Below are positions 35,401 through 47,400 of a stretch of 64,000 bases of DNA, one piece after another. This stretch comes from Onchidella celtica (Eukaryota; Mollusca; Gastropoda; Systellommatophora; Onchidiidae). Position 1 is the stretch's first letter. Each line of letters opens with the position of its first letter. The notes below the pieces were generated by a model that saw only the letters and a list, made by a program, of their open reading frames with translations, had not been told where the DNA came from and did no database searches. The stretch covers positions 24,560,408 through 24,624,407 of the forward strand of contig OZ007570.1 in NCBI GenBank assembly GCA_963931925.1. Direction: 5' to 3'. A program made the position numbers and the translations under genes.

Positions 35401-38400
35401 TTCTTCATCTGAAATGTTCACAACAATAGAAATGAAAACGAATGAAGAAACTATATCATCACTTGACACTTAATTCTTTGTGAGCTTTTCCGGGGCACAC
35501 TCAGGAATAGCTGCTTCAACCACTGAACAACGGGACAGCTCTCATGTCAATTAATTACAAAATAGTGAACAGGTGTGGTGTAATTAAAAACTGTTTTAAA
35601 AATGCTGCTGAGTAAAGATACAACTCTATGAACAACTCAGATTTTGAGTTTGTGAGTTACTGATCCAAATTCTATCACAGCCACGTTTCACAAAACAAAT
35701 AGTACCTCTGCATTATGGGATGCTTGCCTTCCACGAAGCTGAGCAATAACTCGGTCAGCCTGAGTTAAAGCCAGAGATTTGGCCTCAAGTAGATTGTTCA
35801 GATGTTCTTCCTTGATCTGGTAAACATTATGAAAGGATAAAACTGAATCAAACAACAAATGATAACATTTTTGTTCTTGAATTTCAGGAGGCAGAACAAG
35901 AGTGTGATATTATGTGATTCACAGGCTACGCAGAAAGGCAAAGTAATATGACCACTGCTAAAGGTGTGACAGAAAATTTTAAGGGATCACATACTCACTT
36001 AGGCCATATATTGTTAAATTTGTTAAACACTCTAAGGCAAAAATCCAAGTCAATCTGCCAAAATAAAAAATAATAAATAAAAAAGTATCATTTCCCAACC
36101 CTAATGCACAGAATGAAGGACAAGGTCAATTAATTTTACTTAAATGGGTCAGTACATTCCACCACAGTCAAAATCCATTGGCAGCATGTATCAAAGTATT
36201 CACATTGTGTCTCTAGACAAGACCATCAGATATGCCAATCCGAGCCAAACAGTTTTTCCAGATATTACCAAGTTTTCAATGTTTAACATTCACTCACCTG
36301 CAAAGCTTTGATATGATGCTCAAATATTTCAATGACCTCTGCTGTTTTAGTGTCTTTGGACTGGAGAGGAAAACATATTTATCACTGAATTAATCCACTA
36401 GTGAGGAAAACAAAGACTGGAAGAAGTGTTTTACATGTGCAAATTTCAGTAGTAACTGCTGGACCATTGTGCATAAATTAAAATATATTCATACATTGCT
36501 TATTGATTTTCATGGAAGCAAGTGACTTCATTCATAATTCTGCAATCAGCTGGGACAAAATTTTTCAGTATTGTGAAGAAGAGAAAAAGAATATGCTGAA
36601 GACAAAAGCAACTGCAAGCATACTTAAAACCATTCCTTCACCACCACCACCACCCTCCCCCTTTTTGTTACCTTGCAAATTCTTCATGATGAATCTTTAT
36701 TATTGTAAGGTTACAGTGGGGAAAGCAAAAGGCATTTTCAGAACCTATGGGAGTGAACAAATAATAAAAAAAAAGAACAACTAAACATTAATGTTACTTG
36801 AAGATTATGCCAAAATTTACAAAGAATACAAACTCTCTGTTTCTGGGACCCTTTTCAGACCCACACAATAATGATAAGAAGTACACAAGTATATGCAAGA
36901 TTGATCAGTCAATAACTGATTAAATCAATACATGTAGTACAAGTAATAAATTCAGTTATCTAGGTGAGGATTCATCTGCACCCAGACAAAACTGTAAATA
37001 ACTCACCTTGGACTCTTATAATAGTTCTGTATTGCTGAATGCACTAATCATTTCATAACAAAATATCTATGACTCAAATGAAAGTGTAGCATTTCATTTC
37101 ACTTACTCCCATAACTCCCTCCATTTTCTCTATCAAACTCTCAACAGATGCATCAACTTTGCTAGATTTATCAAACATTGTCCTGCTTTTCTGATCAAGA
37201 TGATTGACAGGTGTACTTGAAAGGAGTGGCCTATTTTCTTTACTCTCTAGTGCATTTTCTATTTCACTGAAAGGTCTTTGTGCAGGCTCAGCATCCACTC
37301 GCAGTCTCTTAGCAGTCTGTTTCTGCTTGTTCAAGCAAGCAATAGAGCCGCATAACCTGGTCAGGTCAGAATAACAATCTCATAAAATTACCTGTTATGC
37401 ATCAAACAAAAACTGTAACCCCACTAAATTTGTGACTATGAAACCATTAATATTCTCTTCTGTAGATATTTGACAAAGTTCAATGACAAACCTGGTAACT
37501 GTGAACTTACAACTTTAACCCTATTGCTGTTGAAGATAGAATTACTGTCTTCTACTTGGGAATTTTGAGCTGTAAGTGATAATTTTATAAATTTGGTATC
37601 ACAAGATTACACTGATCTGGCACCCCCAACAAAATGCATGCCACGTATACATTTCTGGAATGTTGATACCTCTGGCTCTCATAGCACAGTGTCGAAATGT
37701 TGGCTAACTGAACTGGCTATACTCGGACTAACTAAGAATAATAAATTCTTCATTATTTCTCTTGTGTGTCATCATTTTGGTTGTTCATTCTTCCATCAGC
37801 TTTCTTTATAAATATGTAATATCAACATTGACATTTAATGAGCATGTTGATCCTGCAGAGTGCGCCAAAACAAATTAAGGCATTTATCTCAATTTCAACC
37901 TGTGACACTAAAATGCACGACTATTATCTCAGATTTCCTTATACAGTGCAATCCTGGTATCTCGACATCAGTGGGACCGTCTGACTTGTGTCGAGTAAAG
38001 AGAAAGTTGAAATAGCAGATTCTCGTTCCTCCAATATCACTGTTGTGCGGAGCAGTTTCGTGGCAAAGATTTGCCGACATCGGAGAAATGCTGTAGCTAT
38101 CATATGCGCAGTGCTTACTTTTTTTTTTAACCTCGACCTGATTGTTTCTTCAGAAAAAGTGATGATACCGATTCACACGCAGTACGGCAGCCAACCGAGA
38201 GATCTAGGTCATGGCCTAGTATCGACGGCGCACGAATGTTTTGTGGGAAAAAAAATTACTTGATCTGGAGTGCTCTGTACTTTTACTGCTGTACACTTGT
38301 GCAAGGAACTCCACACTCGCGTTACTGAAGCCAAGGGTCATCCTCTATGTCCACCCCACTCCCTCCCCCCTGATCTTACCCCTCCCTGCCAACACCGCAG

Positions 38401-41400
38401 GTCCTGATATGAGTAAGATTATAAGCTCCTATTTGTCCTTTATTTAAGAACACACTTAAGGTTTTACCCACTATAAAGAGGAAACGAAGAACAATTCTTT
38501 AAGAATGAGATCTCAACACCCCATTCCTGTTTTATGTACTATATACATTTCTCAGGAATCCAGATATCATAAGAATTGTAGGCATTTCACCCCTAAGTCA
38601 AACTCATGTTTTACTAATGCCACAGTAAAATGGAAACTAGACTAAAGACCTAAAAGACTTAGATCTTCTTATTTCGGGAAATAATAACCATTATAAATTT
38701 AGTTTAACCATTATGCAAAAGGTAAGCTCACCAAAAATTTTTTGTAAGGACAACTTCTGTTATAGAAATTTCGTTTTAATTCTAAAAACTAAAAAAATGG
38801 GATACCTTATTCTAGGCCCTTCTTAATGTAACTAAGATGTACGATATACTTTACCCCAAAACCTAAATAGGACTTACAGACGTTTCCATATTGCTATGAA
38901 AGTCTGGAGGAAGAGACATATCTCATTCTCGTGAGATTGCTGATGCGTCAGGAAATAGAACTCTTCGTTGAGAAATAAACGCTTCCCAGACAATAAATAT
39001 AAACATAACTACTGCGATAATTGAGAATAAAGACCCAAAAGAGGAAAGCTGATTCCACTGAGGTCTTATAATTATGCGGGAAGTTGCGTGGGCATTTTTG
39101 GTAACACAGTAGTAGATCTAGTGCACTTGTTTTGCCGCGGTCGGGGAGAAATGTGTCGAAATAAGAGGAAAGAATGGAATACTACGTCGAGTTACGGAAA
39201 AATATTCAGTAGCATTAAAGAAGGAACAGGTTGGGACTTAAAAATTGTGTCGAGTTACCCAGAATGTCGAGAAAAGCTGTGTCGAGATAAGTGGATTGGA
39301 CTGTATATATATAAAATAAAGCTTCTCAGATAAACTCACACTACATCAGGACGGGCATCCTCAACACCAAGGCTGGAACAAAGTAGCCGTAGAGCGATTT
39401 CCACCTGTTCCTGGCTTACAGAAGTCAAACCCAGTGCCAGGTTATCCATCAACCGTGGTTCCTGCAATTCAGCATGAAAGGACAGTCATTATGTGACTGA
39501 AAAGCAGGTTTATATACAAGTACCTATCTAGAAAAGTTGGGTTTTTAAAAAGATTCAAACACCTGAATGTAATTCAGCAAGCACAATTTCATTTTGTCAT
39601 TCACCTACCTCGATTTCTCCTTTCCCAACATATCAGCCTCCTCAATCCCATCTCTTTCAGCTGGTCATTTCTAAGTGAATTCATAACAATAAATCTCAAG
39701 TGATTCTAAAAGGCTTCTTAAATATTCAGCTCTTCACTGCATATAAGTATGTTTAATAAATATTTTCTAAAATGATGGCAAATAAATGCATTATCAGAGA
39801 TGCTCAACAGCCCCCAAAATGGTAAAGCATGTCAAAGACATCATTATGTTGAAAATTTAACAGCACAAATAAAACACAGCAAAACAAATACCACACCACT
39901 AACCCCCTTTTCACAAAGGACTTTTTATATTTTTTAAGTACAAAACAATGATGACAGAACAAACGATGGAGGAAAAGTTACCTTCAAAATATTTCTCAAG
40001 TAATCCGACATTCCTGAAACCGTTTTTCTCAGTCTTAAAGCCAAATCAAGGATAAGCAGTAAACATCGAGATCCGTTTTCTCTGCAACTCAACAAGAGCA
40101 AAATATATTTACACTTCCATCTCAATACGTTGGGCATTCAGACATTATAGTCCAAAATGAAACAAAAACAGGAAATACGTGTACCAAGAAATGAAAAAAA
40201 AAATTACTGCAAAGGAAGAAATTAATTATGACAGAGACCCTAAATATATTGTCATTTGTACAATGAATGGACTGCTATTTGTTGAGACTTTTTCCCATCT
40301 GAGGTATCTTGAATTGAACAACATGAGGTTTTAAAGAAATATTGAAAAGCTATATCAGTTTCAACTTCTTCTATCACATGCTCACGCCCCATTACAGGCT
40401 TGCTACTGCATTTGAAAGTTCACAAGAATATTGTTGATATGCTGTGCTACATCTTACAATTTATCTCCTTCTCCTGTCCAAGATGTTGCTGCAGCAGCAT
40501 AAGACACATAACTCTGTGACACTAGTTTCTCAACAAGGCTGGCTATTACTTGCTGTGGCAGGTGAGAACTCAGTAACTCACGACTGTGTTTGTCAGAACA
40601 TAAAACTGAAAGACGGAATGAAAAAAAATAAAATAAATCAAACCATATAAAAACTGACTGCAGATGTGAATATTCATACTCTTTACTAATTTTTGTGAGA
40701 CCAAAGAAAATTACTCCTGACACCCTGTAAATAGCATGTGATCTAAGAAAGTACACTGAACAAACTTAAAAACTGCAATAATCTTCATGCTCTCAAGACA
40801 CTGTATGTCTACAATTAGCCCTCACCCTGCGCGGGGCGGCAAATGTCGGTATTGACTCGCAAGCGCTCACGCCGCACGGGCGGCAAAAGTCGCCCAGGCC
40901 AAGCTGACCACGCCACGCATAAGCCGTATTTTCACGCGTCGGGTCACTGACCTTTTTGAGATGTAAACACCGTCTTATTGTTCACTGTATCTGTTCTAAA
41001 TCCAAGGCATTGTGACATGGACATGTTAACCAGTGAACCACTGGTCGGAATCACAAAGACTAAACTTTCAAAGGCTCTCCCCACACTTTCAAAAGATCTA
41101 ACATCGACATGCGAACTGTTGTTCAACAAATTTGCAATATTACCTCATTTTCTCACAAGCTGACCACCATCTGGAGTTGTCTGTATCTAAGACCCAATCA
41201 GAAACAAGCTCTGAAATAATCTTTGCCCCAAATGTCCACATTGGTTTATTAGTATGTGTCAATCAGGATGAAACCATTTGTGTAGGGCTTGGGAGGGCGT
41301 GGCTAGTTATCATGCTTCGTTCTCACGAAAACTACAGCTGTCAGTTTGGAATCATAAGTCAGATCATTGTTTAGAGACTGACAGACTAAGGTTTTGCTGG

Positions 41401-44400
41401 TTAATTCATTATCAAGCGTGATAAGGCATAGCAGCGAATGTTTTCATACCGATCAATAAAAGTATGTGGTCATCGTTTAGCGGCACGGGTCAGTGATCCC
41501 AGATAAGATTCTCCGTGAGTAAGGTCACTGACCGGGCAGCGTGCAGGGTGAGCGTTAGGATATTATTATTAAATTACATGCACATTTTCACACTGCCTGG
41601 CCACGGATAGTAATTTTGTTTATTCTCTACTTAAGGGGTCCCAGAAAAAAAAACTGAAACTTCAAACAAAAAAATGCTGATACTCATAACTTGCAGAGAA
41701 ATCACAAACTGGATGTGATGAATGGCAAGAACTGTACACTGATATATTCTTCAAAATGTAAAACTAAAATTATTGTAAGCAGATCAGCAAGGAACTTCTG
41801 ATATTCACTTGTCAAACAAACAAACCAAAAAAAAAAACAGTTTTCACATGTACAAAGTATGATATACCGAATCCTCACCAACGAGCAGCTGAACTAATTT
41901 GATGGTTTTCTCTATTGAGTTGGTCTGTTCAGGTCTGGACAAAAGATCTGTGAACACTGGGGTCAGGAGGTCGACTGGATAAGATCTCTCTGTTCCACAA
42001 AGACAGTCCTGCCCAGAAAGGGAAAAAAATTGGTATTTTTAATCGTGGAATAGCAGGTTTCTGTGAAAAGTGATCAAAATCTGATTAAAGAGTTTCATGA
42101 AAAGCAGTGCCTGTATTATGTATGAGCTACAGTCAGAAAAATCATGACAATAAATTCTGCTGTTGTAAGAACAACCCTTGTTCATGGCATAGTCTAAACT
42201 TTGACTTCTCAAAACAGAACTCAAGCTTCTTCCCTTCTGTTGAAAAAAAAAAAAAATTACCAGTTTCTAAATTTTAAAAGTGTGTTTCAAAGGAATGAAG
42301 CAAAAAATATAAAAGATGCCAGCTGCAGGTGTCATTTCTTGAAACATAGAATGTTTCCACCCCAGCAGAATTGCCTCATTAAATTCTCTTTGCTTATGAA
42401 AATGATATACTTGAATTGGGAAAATAATGTGTTCATGCCCAGGATACTTCTTGCAGTAAACAGTGGAAACAAGACATTTGATATAAAAAAAAGTCTACCA
42501 ATCTTTAGTGGCTAAATGAAAGTGATGAATCACTAAGTACATGTATACTGTAAAGAACAAACAAGCTTTTTTTGATAGAAATACCAAAAACACAAAGACA
42601 TTTCAGTGAATTAAAGTAAAAGTTAAATAAAATATCAGGTTCACCTGGCAGGAGTCTATCAAAAAGTCAATAGCCAGGCAAGCTGTTCGAGGCCTCGGAC
42701 TTGTGTTATGGGCAGCCCAGTGTAAACAACAGAGAAGTGGTTCCATGTCAGAGGTTAAAGGTTGCCGTGTTGACTCTAACATTGTCTGTGTGGAGATAGT
42801 GTTCTGGGCCAGGGGAGTGAACAGCTTACTGTTGACACACTGTCGTATAGACGGTATGGTACATAAGCTGAGTAGAAGTTCAAACATCTGAAATACATAT
42901 AAACATTTGTTGAGAAATACTCTTCTCAGTGTCAGTGCTGTTTGGAAAGAGGTGATCATTAAAAAAAAAAAAAAAAATCAAAACCAATGGCATTTGTCAC
43001 ATAATAATTACATAACAAGGAAATTATGCAGGAAAACAAACAAACTGATATTTTAGAGACTACTTTTTGTCTTTCCATAAACATTTTCCCTTTGGATAAC
43101 AAATGAAGAAAATGGCCTAATAAAAATTAACTCAAAAGAGAAAGACAGCAACTACAGTGCAATGGAAGCACATGCAATTCAAATGGCTGCAATGCATTAC
43201 TAGTAAAAAACCTCATTTCACTTTCATTCTCATGACCTTATGCGATAATGATTATTATTCAGGTGAAACTCATCAGATTTTCACTGCTAGTTTTTAAAAA
43301 CTTGACATGGAAGAGTTCTTCAATACAACTTCCAACACATAATATCAAGATCACTGCTATTTCTTACATCAGCTATGGATTCTTCTGAGCCTGCAGCCAA
43401 AAGACTCAGCACATCATACATACATCTGGGAAGGTGACGATATCTGCAGATGACGGATAACAAATATCAGTTCACCCGGTTGAAAAAACAGAAAACAAAG
43501 TACAATTATTAAATAATTTCAACAGCATCATTGGAAGCCCATACTTACAATGGGGATATTATTGTGGTATATTAATTATATAAAGCACTGTTTTTCTACA
43601 TGATGCTCTGAGCTGATCAATGAAACATTACTTATCGAAAGCTAATAGTAATCATTGTTCTCTTCCACCATACAAACATTTTCATGGCTTACATCCAAAA
43701 ATGCCCAGAAGAAATGTTCAAAGTCAAAGCAACTCTGGAAATAAATATATTTCTTAGATAACATTATGATGCACAGATTTTCATCAACCTGATATGCTTT
43801 ATTCACAAGTGTGAAAAATCAATGAGAGAAAATGCTCACTTTAGAATGGTATCATCAGATTTGTGCTATCAATGATTACAACGTCTAGACTAGATATTTT
43901 GTCAACAGCAGGTTGATAATTGAGCTGCTGGTTGGCTGTTGGAACCTTCATTAAAGCTAGCCTTTGAAGCTGTTGTTAGAGGGCCATGGCCTAATTACAA
44001 AGCCAAATAGAAAAATACTGAGTTTTGCTCACTTTCTATGGAAAATACTAGGGTCCATTAACAACAGCACCAAAGGCTACAGCTGACCGACAAAATGCTG
44101 TTCTTTAATAACAATTAAGATAAGATAAGATAAGATACGAATCACTTCATTATCCCATAAGGGAAATTCTTTTTCACAGAGCGTTTCACAGCACACACCT
44201 GGTACATATATCTTACGTATCATCATATACACAAACTCAATAAGTCAATAACAGACACACATGAAGTGACATGGTAAAGAACCTTAATGAAATGTGGCAC
44301 ACATCTAGTTAAAATGACTTGCTGGGGCAAATTGCGGAAGGCAAAAACGATCTGTATCTTTCCCTGTTCGTTTTCATGTGTATTATTCTGTTGCTCTTGG

Positions 44401-47400
44401 ATGATTTAGAAATTTGATGAAAGTAATGAAACAGGGGATGGTGGCTGTCATTTAAGATGGTCATGAATTTCTTCACACAAGCATTTGAGTATGGGTGGTT
44501 AAAAGGTATGATATGTTTAACTAAAAAAAATATAAATTATCACTTCTAAATTGCAACCAGTTGTCTTGGCAAGTGACGGCAGGAAGGTTATATTTTACAA
44601 GAACACAAGAAGAAGCATGCCATGTGAAGTGCCCTGAGACAAACAACATAAATGACAAAGCCTCTCACTTTCTGATACAAATCTGCATCTGTGGGTGGCG
44701 CAGCAAGTCTGTGAGTAAATCTGCAGCGTACTTCCAAGCCACAGACTTGAAATTGTTCCTGATGATGGCAAATATGGTCTGCAGTGTTTGCTCCACATTG
44801 CTACTTTCAAAAAACACCTGAAAATTAATAAGTCAAAGAAAATTGTAATATCAATACAATACGGAAATATATCAGACTAGCTGAGGTCCCCGGCCCTGCC
44901 CGGGATAAATCGGTTTGAATATTGGTTTCAGTTCTGGGTGGTTATTATGGACCTGCTTCATCTGGCCTGTTCCTATTTGTTTATTTTATTTTTGTTTGTT
45001 TGTTTTTAAGTAAGTCTTACTGCTCTGCCTTTGTGAGTTGACACCCTGCGCATCCCGTACAACAGCATGATTTGCGCACGGGTTAGTGTGTTTGATAGTG
45101 AACACATCGCAGGAAGTGATAACGAAACCTTAAAATGGCGAACTATGACTCGAAATAGCTCTAAATGATGGCAAAACAATAAATTTCCAATTAAAAAAAC
45201 TACACCGATTTGAGACTTCTATAAAAAACTGTGCACCCTTACATCCATCCTGGTGCACCATATAAAATTTGAAGTCTGAGTGTTGAGTGGTTCAGAAGCC
45301 TTTTGCAACGAAAAATCTCAAGTCCACAAATATATATAGTATAGATTTTCAGATATCTCTGTGGTAACCCAACATAGTAAGTTCTTACCTTCTGACCCTC
45401 ACTCTCATTTAGACAAAGGCTCGTAAATACACTCAGTGAAAAGATGACCAGCACTTGATTTGGGTTGTCAAAGTAGCCGCATAAAGTCTTCAGTAGTTTT
45501 TTGAATTCCAACTGCCACTGAAACAGATTGAAACTATAATTATTACATTACAAAGCTTCAGATTGTTTAAACTTTCTCTGCAATATTTTATTTAAATATA
45601 AATTTGAAATCAAATGTACTACTGTTGCATGCATTCCATTACTAGGTTGTGGACGATGAAGTTAGAATTATAGAAAAATTTTATGATCAAGAAGTAAATG
45701 GTAAGAAAATAGGAATTCAAGACAAAGAAGGATGAAAACATTCATGCTCAATGAGGGATTTGACAATGGTTATTTCATGTGAACTGTAAGTGATATTTTA
45801 CTTACAATGTTTCTAACAGCTGCCTGCACTAATACATTGTTGCGACACAAGTTGGCCAAAGTGCCCAAAACTGGAGATATTAGTGACTCTGTTCCAGCAA
45901 GGCTGTGGGTAAGCATGTTCAGAAGCATTTAAGAAAGTAGTTCTTATTTCTCCTGTTCAGAGCATTCCAGTGAGAACAATTTATTGTCAAATATGTAAAA
46001 CTGAGTTACACTGCAACAATTTCTTTACATCTGCCTGATTGCTCTTGATTTCAAATTTCCACAACAGATGGAAAATAGGGACCTTTGATTCCTAAAAAAT
46101 ATTTGAGTGACAAATTTGAATTATGACTCAACCATCCCAACATTATCAAAAAAAGACAACATATCGCAACAATACAAGAACACAAGAAACAGATTTGTTG
46201 TGAAAATCCCACTTAGAAGCTCAGCCTACAACAATAATAGTTCTGCAACAAAAATTATAAGGAATTTTTTACTTTACATTATTTGTCCTAACTTGTGGGG
46301 TATCCTAACATGTTGGTTAATTTTCCATTTAGTGTATTTTAGCTTTCTGCCCTGCATTTATTCTCAAATCATCTAGACGCCATTTCTGTGAAATCAGGCG
46401 CCATGATGTCTGTCATACAGGCACACAAAAAAATCATTAAAAAAAGGCTTTACTGCAAAGACCAGAAGACACCTTCAGATTTCTAGAAAGAAAAAGTGTT
46501 AATATTAGAAATGCCCAGACTGATCTGAAACTGAACTGCCTTTTAGTTTCACTCAATATTTTTCTGAGTTTCTCTGATTTGTAAACACCTGACCTTTGTC
46601 ACTCAAAGCTTCCACTTTACACAGCACATTAAATTCTACCAAATTTTCTTCTGACAATAAGAGGAAATGCTTACACATGAGGAATGAGAAATCTAAGGAG
46701 ATCTTCAACACTAGCTTGATGAAAATCAATTCTGTGACCATAGGTGATTCTCTGCAGAAGCTGCAATGCCTAAAATGAGAAGATAAGACTTTATTTAAAA
46801 AGAAATAAAAATTGAACCCTATGTGAGATATTATCAAATCTGCATCAGAATGGTGGAAAACAATTTCTTCTACTTTACTCATTCTGTTGAACAAGACAAG
46901 ATCTGAAGCCTCTAAAACAAGAAAAAAATTGTATTGCATTATTCTTAAATTTCACTTTTGTAAGTTTTATTCCACCTGCTACACAAGCAAAAGACAAAAT
47001 TTGATAATTCAATGTAATAAAATAACAGCTACCAATCAAGTCAGATTATACTCTATAATCCAGGTAGTTACCTCAGATAGTGTCTGTTCCTCTTCTGCCA
47101 GTCCACTGTATGCTACTACAAGAGAGACTAAGGGTGGGCACAAACTGAAAGTCTCAAACAGAAGGTTTCTCACACTTTCATCTTGGGCTGTGCACGATAT
47201 AAAAATAGACAGGTCACATGTTCATCATGAGCTGACTGATGGTGAAAGATGAAGAAAGCGTGTGACTTCTTCCAGAAGAATGTAAAATCTAATGGCAACT
47301 ATATTTTCCATTGCATCAGTATCTACTGACTGCATAGCAACACACAGGAATTTCACAAATGCAAGGCATTGCAGTTTTTTAACCCTCGTCCCACGTTGAG

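Noticed and set aside
42603-42959. A 118-codon minus-strand frame as an independent gene
   Set aside because: Its centre is CIP2A exon 9 (42887-42645); the extra codons are intron read-through.
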